Below, in pieces: positions 17,346 to 25,472 of a DNA stretch of 64,000 bases (position 1 is its first letter; each line of letters opens with the position of its first letter). The translations under genes and the position numbers were made by a program. The notes beneath the pieces were generated by a model, which did not search any database, was not told the origin of the DNA, and worked only from the letters and a program-made list of their open reading frames with translations. The DNA lies in NCBI RefSeq assembly GCF_014202335.1, contig NZ_JACHGP010000017.1, forward strand, positions 110,678 to 174,677, read 5' to 3'. Source of the stretch: Mycobacterium sp. AZCC_0083 (lineage in GTDB: Bacteria > Actinomycetota > Actinomycetes > Mycobacteriales > Mycobacteriaceae).

Positions 17346-18646
17346 TGACCGACAAGCGGTTACATCTCGGCTGGTTCATGAACTTCACGACCAACGAGTG
17401 GAACACGCCGTTCGGCAACGACGGCATGCCGTGGAACGGGAAGTTCTACATCGAGATGGCCCAGGCGATGGAGAAGGCCTGCTTCGACTACATCATGATC
17501 GAGGACACCCTCATGGTGTCCGAGGCCTACGGCGGCAACTCCGAGGTGTATCTGAAGTACGCGACCATGGCGCCCAAACACGACCCGGCGCCGCTGGCGG
17601 CGATCATGGCTGCGGCCACGTCGAAGATGGGCGTGGTTGCGACGATGTCGACGACGTTCTATCCGCCGTTCCTGCTCGCCCGCCTCGCCTCCACCCTCGA
17701 CAGCATCGCCGAGGGCCGCTTCGGCTGGAACATCGTGACCTCCGGTGAGGATGGCTCGGCGCAGAACTTCGGCATGGACAAGCTGACCGAGCACGACCTG
17801 CGCTATGACATCGCCGACGAGTACGTCGACCTCGTCTGCCAGCTGTGGGACTCGTGGGAGCCCGATGCGGTGATCCGCGACCAGGAGACCAACACCTACG
17901 CCGATTTCAAGAAGGTGCACGCAATCCACTTCGCGGGCAAGTACTTCAAGTCCCGGGGCCCGTTGAACACGGTGCGCTCGCCGCAGGGCCAACCCACGTT
18001 CGTGCAGGCCGGGGGATCGCCGAAGGGCCGCCAGTTCGCCGCGAAGTACGCGGACTCCATCATCGCCGTCGCCAACGGGGTGGAGGGCATGAAGTCCTAT
18101 CGCGATGACGTCCGGGCGCGGGCCGCCGCGCAGGGCCGCAACCCCGACGACATCAAGGTGCTGTTCGTCGTGAGCCCCACGTTGGGCTCGACGGAGGAGG
18201 AGGCGCTGGCCCGTAAGAAGGCGGCGTCCGAGGATCCGGCGTTCTTCGAGCAGTCACTGGCCAGCATCTCATCGGTCACCGACATCGACTTCTCGCAGTA
18301 CGAGCTCGACGAGCCGCTGCCGGACCTGGAGACCAACGGCGAGCGCGGTTCGCTGGACAAGTTCGCGCAGTGGGGCAGCGGTAAGACGTTGCGGCAGTTG
18401 GTTCTCGACGCAGGCGGAACGTCCGACTCGATCGAGCTGGTCGGCACTCCCGATCAGGTCGCCGACAAGATGGGCGAGGCGATGGCGGAGGTCGGCGGTG
18501 ACGGCTTCCTCATCAGCACTCAGAGGGTCAGCACGCAGTACATCACCGAGATCTGCGACGGGCTCATTCCTGCGTTGCAGCGCAAGGGATTAGCTCGCAC
18601 GGAGTACGCCCACACGCACCTGCGAGACACATTGCGCGAGTTCTGA
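17345..18646 (+). CDS. LLM2: NtaA/SnaA/DszA-type FMN-dependent monooxygenase
   Basis: A 433-residue paralogue of LLM1, same length and closest to it in this window (HLGWFMNFTTNEWN, IEDTLMVSEAYGGN, GWNIVTSGEDGSAQNFGMD). Its ATG overlaps the LLM1 stop (TGATG), so the two are translationally coupled. The substrate-facing segments differ from LLM1 (for example YLKYATMAPKHDPAPLA and the block around residues 255-330), which suggests different or sequential substrates, not simple gene dosage. It ends LRDTLREF. Two bases later the RibBA gene starts. Confidence 0.92.
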   Translation: MTDKRLHLGWFMNFTTNEWNTPFGNDGMPWNGKFYIEMAQAMEKACFDYIMIEDTLMVSEAYGGNSEVYLKYATMAPKHDPAPLAAIMAAATSKMGVVATMSTTFYPPFLLARLASTLDSIAEGRFGWNIVTSGEDGSAQNFGMDKLTEHDLRYDIADEYVDLVCQLWDSWEPDAVIRDQETNTYADFKKVHAIHFAGKYFKSRGPLNTVRSPQGQPTFVQAGGSPKGRQFAAKYADSIIAVANGVEGMKSYRDDVRARAAAQGRNPDDIKVLFVVSPTLGSTEEEALARKKAASEDPAFFEQSLASISSVTDIDFSQYELDEPLPDLETNGERGSLDKFAQWGSGKTLRQLVLDAGGTSDSIELVGTPDQVADKMGEAMAEVGGDGFLISTQRVSTQYITEICDGLIPALQRKGLARTEYAHTHLRDTLREF

Positions 18647-18648
18647 GT

Positions 18649-19854
18649 ATGTCCGTCATCGGGTTCCGCCGACGCACCGTTGGCGGCGGGGACCGTCCTG
18701 CAGCCCCAGTGGGCTCGACGGTCGACGCCGCGGTCGCGGCGCTGCGTGCTGGCCGCATGGTGATCGTGGTCGACACCGAGGACCCGCACGACGACGGTGA
18801 TCTCGTGCTCGCGGCCACACATGCCACACCGGAACGGGTGGCGTTCATGGTGCGGCATACGAGTGGCATCCTGTGCGTCCCAATGCCTGCCGGTGATCTC
18901 GATCGGCTCCGCCTGCCTCCGATGGTCGCCATCAACGAGAATCCAAGGGGCGCAGGCTACTCGGTATCGGTGAATGCCAGAACGGGAATCGCGAGTGGGA
19001 TCTCCGCCGCAGACCGAGCCAGGACGATCTCACTGCTCGCAGACCCCGACACTCAGCCAAGCGACCTGAGCAGGCCCGGCCACGTGTTCCCGCTGCGGGC
19101 GGTCGACGGCGGCGTGCTGCGGCGGGCCGGGCACACTGAGGCGGCCGTCGACCTGGCGCGGTTGGCCGGGCTGTCACCCGTCGCCGTGATCGGCGAGGTG
19201 GTCGACGACGACGGGGCGGTCGCCCGCGGCGAGCGGCTGCGTGGCTTTGCCGCCGACCACGGGCTGACCATCGTGACGATGTCCGAGCTGATCGGCTACC
19301 GGCGCCGCACCGAACGACTGGTGGAGTTCAAGGCCTCCAGCCGCTTGCCGACTCATCACGGCGAATTTCAGGCGCACGGCTTCCGCTCCCTGCCCGACGG
19401 CCGTGAGCACATCGCGCTGGTGATGGGTGACGTTGCGGGACCGGATCTTTCACCCACGCTGGTCAGGGTGCAGACCGAGTGCCTGACTGGCAACATCTTC
19501 GATTCCGGGCGCTGTGACTGCGGGCCCAACCTGCAACGCGCTCTGGAGATGGTCGCCGACGAGGGCCGCGGTGTCGTGCTCTACCTGCGCGGGCGTGAGC
19601 GCCGCGGCATCGGGCTGCTGCAGGAACTGCACGCAGGCCACCCGCAGGACGCGGGAGTGGATACGGTCGACGCGCGTGACTACGGCGTCGGTGCGCAGAT
19701 CCTCGGCGAACTGGGCGTGCGGCGCATGCGACTGCTGACGAACAATCCCGTCAAGCGGATCGGGCTTGAGGCATACGGCCTCGAGGTCGCCGAGACAGTG
19801 CCCCTACCGATCACCCCCACCCGGCACGCCCTGGTCACGTCGACGTCCGGCTGA
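18649..19854 (+). CDS. RibBA-like protein with altered DHBP synthase acidic loop and shortened GTP cyclohydrolase II domain
   Basis: A 401-residue two-domain protein related to 3,4-dihydroxy-2-butanone-4-phosphate synthase/GTP cyclohydrolase II. The first domain keeps SVNARTGIASGISAADRA, PGHVFPLRA and the GHTEAAVDLARLAG histidine motif, but the metal-binding loop normally reading DDEDRENEGDL is DTEDPHDDGDL, losing the Arg-Glu pair. The second domain keeps ECLTG and RCDCG (zinc cysteines) and TNNP.K, but reads RGRERRGIGL where RGHEGRGIGL is usual, and lacks about nine residues between DTV and DARDYG. It lies in an operon with two FMN-dependent monooxygenases, so a dedicated flavin-precursor role, perhaps with only one active half, is plausible. 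Confidence 0.88.
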   Translation: MSVIGFRRRTVGGGDRPAAPVGSTVDAAVAALRAGRMVIVVDTEDPHDDGDLVLAATHATPERVAFMVRHTSGILCVPMPAGDLDRLRLPPMVAINENPRGAGYSVSVNARTGIASGISAADRARTISLLADPDTQPSDLSRPGHVFPLRAVDGGVLRRAGHTEAAVDLARLAGLSPVAVIGEVVDDDGAVARGERLRGFAADHGLTIVTMSELIGYRRRTERLVEFKASSRLPTHHGEFQAHGFRSLPDGREHIALVMGDVAGPDLSPTLVRVQTECLTGNIFDSGRCDCGPNLQRALEMVADEGRGVVLYLRGRERRGIGLLQELHAGHPQDAGVDTVDARDYGVGAQILGELGVRRMRLLTNNPVKRIGLEAYGLEVAETVPLPITPTRHALVTSTSG

Positions 19855-21071
19855 TGCGCGGCTCCGTCCAGCGGCGCATCCCCGAGGCGCGATGGTTCCT
19901 GCCGCTGATGGCGGCCAGCGGCGTCACGATGAGCTTGACCGCTCCATTGGAAGTGCTCTTCGTCAGGGAGTTCTCGCACAGCAGCGTCTACATCGGCATC
20001 TTCATGTTGAGCGCGTCGGCGGGCGTCATCGTCGTCGACCTGTTCGGCACCAGGTTCGTGCCTGGCCTCGACGCGCGGGCCGCACTCACCGTCGGACTGT
20101 TCCTGTTCGGAGCGGCGTGCATCGGCATGGGCCTGGCTCCCGGCGGCACCCTGCTAATGGCGTCGCGAGTACTGCAGGGTTTCGGCAGCGGGGTGGTGCT
20201 CGGCGCCGGGTTGCAGGCCGCAGTACGGGTCCACCAGCCCTTCGGTGCCAATGCCTCAGGTGCATCGCCGGCGCCCTCCGGCGATCTCGCCCGGTCGTTG
20301 GCCCGGTTCAACGCCGCGTTCCTCTTCGGCGGCGCCGTCGGCGCTCCCGGCGGCCTGCTGGTCGCGGGAATCGTCGACGGGCGGGCCGGCTACCAGGTCG
20401 CGCTGGTCGTCACCGGCCTGCTGGCGTTACTGGTCGCCGCCGTCCTTGCCGCCCTACTGCCGAGACTGGCTGCGCCGCCGGGGATTCCGCGTCCGCGGCT
20501 CGGTCTTCCGCGCTTCGACAAGACACCTGGCAGCGGTGCCGCCCTGGTGCTCGCGATGAGCGGAGACTTCCTGCGCGGCGGGGTGCTCTTCACCGCCCTC
20601 CCGCTGGCAGGCGCCGCCAGGGAGTACTCGACGATCACGATCACCGCGGCCATCGCGCTGATGTCCGGGGTGGAGATCGTCGTCCTGCTCGTCGCTTACC
20701 AGCTCATCCGGTACGTCGGGGTGGTCGCCATGCTTACCGCCTCGCTCGCGTTGGGGACGTTGTGCGCGACGCTGCTCGCCGTCACGCCGGGCACGACGAC
20801 GTACCTGGTGGTGTCCGCATTGTTCGGTGTCAGCCTGGCCGGAGCCACCGCCAGCCTGCCGGTGCTGGTGGTTTCCCAGGTGGGGGAGTCCTCCGCCGGC
20901 CTTGCGAAGTTCCGCATCTCGGCAGGTATCGGGATCCTCGGCGGGTCGGTCGGCTGCGCGGTCCTCGGTACCGAGATCGGCATCGAGGAAGCCTTCGCCG
21001 TGATCGCGGTCGCATTGCTGGGCGGCGCGGGGCTGGCTCACGTCGTGGGCCGGCGGATGGCGGCTGCGTAA
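19854..21071 (+). CDS. MFS transporter
   Basis: A 405-residue major facilitator with about twelve membrane segments. The N-terminal segment MAASGVTMSLTAPLEVLF resembles MAMTAPIELLYAIK of the MFS gene at 26507-27643, marking the two as paralogues. The ATG overlaps the RibBA stop (TGATG), making it the fourth gene of the LLM1-LLM2-RibBA operon. It may import the monooxygenase substrate or export a product. There is no recognisable drug-resistance signature. Confidence 0.88.
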   Translation: MRGSVQRRIPEARWFLPLMAASGVTMSLTAPLEVLFVREFSHSSVYIGIFMLSASAGVIVVDLFGTRFVPGLDARAALTVGLFLFGAACIGMGLAPGGTLLMASRVLQGFGSGVVLGAGLQAAVRVHQPFGANASGASPAPSGDLARSLARFNAAFLFGGAVGAPGGLLVAGIVDGRAGYQVALVVTGLLALLVAAVLAALLPRLAAPPGIPRPRLGLPRFDKTPGSGAALVLAMSGDFLRGGVLFTALPLAGAAREYSTITITAAIALMSGVEIVVLLVAYQLIRYVGVVAMLTASLALGTLCATLLAVTPGTTTYLVVSALFGVSLAGATASLPVLVVSQVGESSAGLAKFRISAGIGILGGSVGCAVLGTEIGIEEAFAVIAVALLGGAGLAHVVGRRMAAA

Positions 21072-21164
21072 CGCAGGCGAATCAGCCACGCCCACAGCCG
21101 TTAACAATCGACTGGTCCCATGGAGGCTAGGGGCTGCGACACCGTCTTGAAGGAGCGCTGGGCC

Positions 21165-21941
21165 ATGACAGCAGGCGAACGAGCACTGTACGGAGAATGC
21201 CGAGCGAGGCTCCCAACGAACGGACGGGATCGCCCGGAAGTGATCTATCAACGGCAGCGGCACAGCCCGGACCGGCTGAACAACTCGACCCGACGGACGT
21301 ACGACCTGCTCCGCTCGACCCTCGTCGCGATGGGCAGGAGCATGACCCTCGTCGAGGGGGAGCTCACCGACGCGATGTCGGCCAGCCGCAGCACCGTCCG
21401 TGCGGTTCTGCAGCAGCTCGCCCGTGAGGGCCTCGTCACCCGTGAGCCCAAGAATGGAACTCGGGCCACCGGTTCGCTCCTGTTGCCGATCGATGAACTC
21501 AGCCCGATCCAGGCGCGCACTCTGGAATCCCAATTGCTGGGCTGTCCACCGATGGTCCGTGACAGGCTATGTCTGCCGGCCGGATGGACGGTGCTGATGA
21601 TCGAGAGTCTCCTACTGGAAAATGCTCTGCCACTGGGGCTTTCGGTCAGCTACATCGCCCTCGACGAGAGGCGGGGCCCCGAGATCAATACCGACGAGCC
21701 GGACGTTCTGCTCATCCTCGAGCGGCAGCTCGGGATACGCATCGGCGTCAGCCGCACCACCGTCAGCGCGGTCGCCGCCGACGAGCAGTCCGCCGAGCTT
21801 CTCGGCGTGGAGTGCGGTGCTCCCCTGATCTGGCTCGAGGACGTCATCGAGGACGAGCATGGGCAGCCGATGGCGCTCTCCCAGCTCCGGCTACGCGGTG
21901 ACCGAGTTGCCTTCTCCGCCAGGGCCCGTCGCTCCGCCTGA
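21165..21941 (+). CDS. GntR-family regulator with UTRA domain (copy 1)
   Basis: A 258-residue regulator. The GntR winged helix covers roughly residues 38-100 (TYDLLRSTL..ELTDAMSASRSTVRAVLQQLAREGLVTREPKNGTRA), followed by a UTRA/HutC ligand-binding domain (WTVLMIESLLLENALPLGLSVSYIALD ... FLED-like WLEDVIEDEHGQPMALSQLRLRGDRVAF). The ATG at 21165 has AAGGAG nine bases upstream and is preferred over the ATG at 21120. It closely resembles the regulator at 23582-24352, and the two flank LLM3. It lies 93 bp after the MFS gene; an own promoter or read-through are both possible. Confidence 0.9.
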   Translation: MTAGERALYGECRARLPTNGRDRPEVIYQRQRHSPDRLNNSTRRTYDLLRSTLVAMGRSMTLVEGELTDAMSASRSTVRAVLQQLAREGLVTREPKNGTRATGSLLLPIDELSPIQARTLESQLLGCPPMVRDRLCLPAGWTVLMIESLLLENALPLGLSVSYIALDERRGPEINTDEPDVLLILERQLGIRIGVSRTTVSAVAADEQSAELLGVECGAPLIWLEDVIEDEHGQPMALSQLRLRGDRVAFSARARRSA

Positions 21942-21961
21942 GGCCCTTGCGTTGCGGCCGT

Positions 21962-23278
21962 TCAGAAGCTCGTCAGGTTCCCGCGCAGGTGCGGTGAGTC
22001 GTAGGAGGTGCGCGCCAGTCCACGCACCTGTAGCTCGGGTACCAGACCGTCGGCGATCTCGGCGACCACCCGCCGGTTGAGCGGTCCGGCGACGAAGAGC
22101 AACCCGTCGCCGCCGACCTCGGCCACCATCTTGCCCAGCTCGTCGGCCACCTCGGCCGGGGTGCCGACGGGCTCGACGGCGTGTGCCTGCGCCGCCACCT
22201 CTCGAAGGGTACGCCGTGGATCTCCCAGACGGGCTGCCAGCGAACTTTGGTGGCCGTTGGTCGCGAAAGTGGTTGCGAGATCCTCCAATGGCGTGTCGAC
22301 GTCATACGGGGAGAAGTCGATGTCGGTGATGAAGCCGAGACTGGCCAGCCCGGCCTCGGGGTTCTCCCACATCTCGTCATCGTGCCGCTTCTTGCGGTCC
22401 ACCGCCTCAGCGTGGGTCTCGCCAAGGTAGGGCGTGCACAGGAACAGCACCTTGACGTCGTCCGGATTGCGCCCCGCCGCCTCGGCGCGGCCGCGGACGT
22501 CGTCGCGGTACTCCTTCATCTCCTCAACGGATGTCGCCGCCGCGATGATGCTGTCGGCATTGCGGGCCGCGAAGTCGCGCCCCGCGGACGATCCTCCGGC
22601 CTGGATCAACGCGGGCCTGCCCTGGGGCGGCGGCGTGGTGTTCAGTGGCCCGCGGGTCTGGAAGAACCGGCCGTTGAAGTCCACGGGGCGCACCTTGCCG
22701 TGGTCGGCAAAGATCTCGGCTTCGAGGTCGGCGACCACGGCATCGGCGTCCCACGATGACCACAGCGCGCAGACGGCATCGGTCATCTCCTTGGCGATTT
22801 CGTAGCGCACGTCGTGCGCCGGCTGGGCCAGCTTGCCGTAGTTCTGGGCCGCCCGATCCGAGCTGCCGGTGACGATGTTCCACCCGGCGCGGCCGCCGGA
22901 CAGATTGTCCAGCGTCGCAACGAGTCTGGCCAGCAGGTAGGGCTGGTACTCGGTAACCGCAAGGGTTGGCACCACGCCGATGCGCCGGGTGGCGGTGAGC
23001 ATGACCGTGGCCAGCACCGCCGGGTCATGCTTGGGAACCGCCCTGGCGTTCTGGAGGTAGTACCGCGTCGACTCCTCGTAGCCGTCGGGTACGTAGGCAG
23101 AGTCCTCGATGACCAAGTAGTCGAAGCAAGCACGTTCCAGCGCGTGGATGAAGTCCACGTGGAACTCGCCGTTCATCCAGTCCGTAGCCGCCGTGCCGCG
23201 CCATTGGCTCTTCCAGTCGTGGACTCCGAACCCGCTGCCGAGAAACCATGCCAGGTGCATGCGCCGGTCGCGTTCCAC
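21962..23278 (-). CDS. LLM3: NtaA/SnaA/DszA-type FMN-dependent monooxygenase
   Basis: A 438-residue member in a different subgroup from LLM1/2. It begins MHLAWFLGSGFGVHDW and has IEDSAYVPDGYEEST, TEYQPYLLARLVATLD and GRAGWNIVTGSSDRAAQNYG, all shared most closely with LLM7. TNGHQSSLAARLGD precedes the C-terminal flavin/substrate region. It ends LRGNLTSF, a variant of the usual LR..L.EF tail. The ATG at 23278 has GAGGAG upstream. It is convergent with GntR copy 1 (20-bp gap) and divergent from GntR copy 2, whose ligand may be its substrate (inference). Confidence 0.92.
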   Translation of the reverse strand: MERDRRMHLAWFLGSGFGVHDWKSQWRGTAATDWMNGEFHVDFIHALERACFDYLVIEDSAYVPDGYEESTRYYLQNARAVPKHDPAVLATVMLTATRRIGVVPTLAVTEYQPYLLARLVATLDNLSGGRAGWNIVTGSSDRAAQNYGKLAQPAHDVRYEIAKEMTDAVCALWSSWDADAVVADLEAEIFADHGKVRPVDFNGRFFQTRGPLNTTPPPQGRPALIQAGGSSAGRDFAARNADSIIAAATSVEEMKEYRDDVRGRAEAAGRNPDDVKVLFLCTPYLGETHAEAVDRKKRHDDEMWENPEAGLASLGFITDIDFSPYDVDTPLEDLATTFATNGHQSSLAARLGDPRRTLREVAAQAHAVEPVGTPAEVADELGKMVAEVGGDGLLFVAGPLNRRVVAEIADGLVPELQVRGLARTSYDSPHLRGNLTSF

Positions 23279-23355
23279 GTATGGGTCTCCTCATGCCATC
23301 GGTGCCGTCGCCTCGCCACCGTCCAATCGTTGTCCGCCCATCAGATCCGCCTCGG

Positions 23356-23396
23356 GTCATCGGCGCGTGTCGGATGCCGAACGACTCGATTGCGCC
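23356..23396 (-). promoter_or_regulatory. GlnR-like tandem box (site b), upstream of LLM3
   Basis: GGCGCAAT on the minus strand (23396-23389) followed at 11-bp steps by GTTCG (poor), GACAC and ATGAC; 77 bases before the LLM3 start. The weakest of the leftward sites because its second pentamer does not end in AC/AT. Confidence 0.45.
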
Positions 23397-23537
23397 GCGC
23401 AGGCGCATGTGTCCTCGATCACCAGCCAAACGCGCCCGCGTAAAGCTCCCGACTCCGCAGCGGCGACCGGTGGAAACACACCGTTAGTTGGCTAGACACA
23501 TCGCATCCTCTGCAACCACCCGAACAGGAGGTTCTTC

Positions 23538-23585
23538 ATGAAGTTCGGCCCAAGCGAGCCCTGGAACGGCGGCGGTGTGCAGTGA
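23538..23585 (+). CDS. 15-codon leader peptide upstream of GntR copy 2
   Basis: ATG at 23538 opens a 15-residue ORF (MKFGPSEPWNGGGVQ) behind the strongest Shine-Dalgarno sequence in the region (AGGAGG, seven bases away). Its TGA overlaps the GTG start of the UTRA regulator (GTGA at 23582-23585). That geometry is typical of translational coupling: the regulator has no good ribosome site of its own, so its synthesis would depend on translating the leader. No amino-acid run typical of attenuators is seen. An alternative is that the true regulator start lies elsewhere and the ORF is chance. Confidence 0.5.
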   Translation: MKFGPSEPWNGGGVQ

Positions 23586-24352
23586 GGTCCCTACCGACCG
23601 GACCCGTGCGGCCAGAAACGCTCTACCAGCGGAACCGGCAGACACCGGACCGCCTCAACAACTCGCTGCGACGGACCTACGATCTGTTGCGGTCCACCCT
23701 GCAGAACGGGTGCGTCGATCAGTCCCTGGTCGAGGGCGAGCTCACCGACGCGCTCTCGGCGAGCCGGAACACCGTCCGTGCGGTGCTGCAGCAGCTCGCC
23801 AAGGAGGGCCTGATCACCCGCAGCCCCAAGCGCGGCACCCGTTCGGCGGGGGCGTTGATGCTGCGCATCAACTCGCTCTCGCCCGTCAAGGAGTTCGGCG
23901 GCGACGCCAGCATCCGTACCGAGCTCAGGACGCTCGAGTATCGGACAATAGGCTGCCTGCGCATGGTGCGCGAGCGGCTGCGGCTCCCGCCCGGCTGGAC
24001 GGTGCTCATGATCGAATCGCTTCTGGTGCAGGACGACCAGCCGATGGGCATCTCGGTCAGCTATATCGCGCTGCACCCCGATCAGCCCCGCAATCTGCAG
24101 GTCGACGAGCCGGACGCCATCCTCTTCCTGGAGCGCCAGCTCGACGTCAGGATCGTCGGCAGCCGCGCCACGATCGGTGCGACCGCAGCCGACGAGCAGT
24201 CCGCAGCCCTGGTCGGCGTCGAACTCGGCGCGCCGATGATCTTCCTCGAGGACATCCTCGAGGACGAGACTGGGCAGCCGCGCGCGCTGTCGCAGTTCAG
24301 GATGCGCAGTGACCGGATCGCCTTCACGGCGTCCGCCTCGCGCTCGGCCTGA
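23582..24352 (+). CDS. GntR-family regulator with UTRA domain (copy 2)
   Basis: A 256-residue paralogue of the regulator at 21165-21941. The winged helix (TYDLLRSTL ... ELTDALSASRNTVRAVLQQLAKEGLITRSPKRGTRSAG) is nearly the same, so both may bind similar DNA. The UTRA domain keeps WTVLMIESLLVQDDQPMGISVSYIAL and FLEDILEDETGQPRALSQFRMRSDRIAF. Copy 2 has an extra stretch (EFGGDASIRTELRTLEYR) between the two domains. It begins at GTG overlapping the leader-peptide stop and is divergent from LLM3. The likely targets are LLM3 and the neighbouring transport genes, but no operator could be assigned. Confidence 0.88.
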   Translation: MRSLPTGPVRPETLYQRNRQTPDRLNNSLRRTYDLLRSTLQNGCVDQSLVEGELTDALSASRNTVRAVLQQLAKEGLITRSPKRGTRSAGALMLRINSLSPVKEFGGDASIRTELRTLEYRTIGCLRMVRERLRLPPGWTVLMIESLLVQDDQPMGISVSYIALHPDQPRNLQVDEPDAILFLERQLDVRIVGSRATIGATAADEQSAALVGVELGAPMIFLEDILEDETGQPRALSQFRMRSDRIAFTASASRSA

Positions 24353-24420
24353 CGCCCACTAGCTGGCCGTTGACGGACCGCGGTCGTGGCACTCGTGATG
24401 ACTCGACCGGTAGATCCGGA

Positions 24421-24457
24421 AACCCCGCCGTTGCGCGCGGATTGCGCTACCGGGGTT
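24421..24457. terminator. Candidate bidirectional terminator hairpin
   Basis: AACCCCG (24421-24427) pairs with CGGGGTT (24451-24457), with further GCGC pairing inside the loop, between the convergent GntR copy 2 and the ABC permease genes. No U-tract follows, as is common in actinobacteria. The loop also holds a minus-strand AGCGCAAT-N9-ACGG match (24448-24428) to the island motif that faces no start codon. Confidence 0.45.
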
Positions 24458-24460
24458 GAC

Positions 24461-25456
24461 TCAGACGGCGACGCGGGGGTCCGCAGCAGCCTGCATCACG
24501 TCGACGACGATGTTGGCCAACACGTAGAGGACGCCGATGACCAGGGTGACGCCTGCGATGGTGTTGAAGTCGCCCTTGGAGATCGCTTGGGAGATGAACA
24601 GGCCGATCCCGGGCCTGGCGAAGATCATCTCGACGACGATGCTGTTGCCGATCAGGCCGGCCAGCTGCAGACCAAGCAATGCGAACACCGGGCCGACGGC
24701 ATTGCGCAGCGCGTGCTGGATCAAGATCCGTTTCTCGCCTAGGCCCTTGGCCCTGGCGGTGCGGGTGTATTCGGCCCGCATCGTTCCCTCCAGACTGCTG
24801 CGCAGCACCCTGCCGACGGCGACCGCGGGTGTGATGGCGACGCACAGCGCCGGCAGGATGAGGTGTGCCAGTGCGTCCATGAACAGCGCGGGCCGGCCCG
24901 CCAGCAGACTGTCGATGAGCAGGAAATGTGTTGGGCCGCTGGGGGCGTCGTACGCATAGGTCTGGCCAGTGGCAGGCAGGATGCCGAGCCAGCGGTAGAA
25001 CACCAGCATGGCAAGCAGGCAGGCGAGGAACACCGGCACCGACGCACCGGAGATCATCACCACCCGCAGCACTCCCGAACCGCGCCACCCCTGGGCGGTC
25101 GACAATCCGAGGAAGAAGCCGATCACCGCGATCAGAATGCCCGCGACGAAGACCAGTTCCAGTGTCACCGGCAGGAATTCGAGGATGTCGTGCGCTACCG
25201 GCGTCCGCGTCACCGTGGAGATGCCGAGGTCGCCCTGCACCGCCTTGCCGAGGTAGGAAAGGAGCTGTACCGGTATCGGGTCGTTGAGGCCAAGTTTCTC
25301 ACGAGCGGCTTCGTAGACTTCCGGGGGCGCCTTGTCGCCGATCAGCGCCACCACCGGGTCGACAGGGGCAATCTTCTGCAGCGTGAAGACGACCGCGACG
25401 AGGGCCAGCAGCACCGGGATGGCGCCGAGAAATCGCCGGGTGAGCGTGAGAAGCAT
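24461..25456 (-). CDS. Oligopeptide/dipeptide-type ABC transporter permease (DppB-like)
   Basis: A 331-residue inner-membrane permease with about six membrane segments and the N-terminal signature of the DppB/OppB family (RRFLGAIPVLLALVAVVFTLQKIAPVDPV). The EAA-type coupling loop is EYTRTARAKGLGEKRILIQHALRNAVGP, which docks on the ATPase. It follows the second permease by 16 bp with GGAG upstream of the ATG. It would form one membrane complex with that permease and the fused ATPase encoded at 31842-33830. Whether the cargo is a peptide cannot be assumed in this context. Confidence 0.92.
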   Translation of the reverse strand: MLLTLTRRFLGAIPVLLALVAVVFTLQKIAPVDPVVALIGDKAPPEVYEAAREKLGLNDPIPVQLLSYLGKAVQGDLGISTVTRTPVAHDILEFLPVTLELVFVAGILIAVIGFFLGLSTAQGWRGSGVLRVVMISGASVPVFLACLLAMLVFYRWLGILPATGQTYAYDAPSGPTHFLLIDSLLAGRPALFMDALAHLILPALCVAITPAVAVGRVLRSSLEGTMRAEYTRTARAKGLGEKRILIQHALRNAVGPVFALLGLQLAGLIGNSIVVEMIFARPGIGLFISQAISKGDFNTIAGVTLVIGVLYVLANIVVDVMQAAADPRVAV

Positions 25457-25472
25457 TGCGGTGTCTCCTCAG

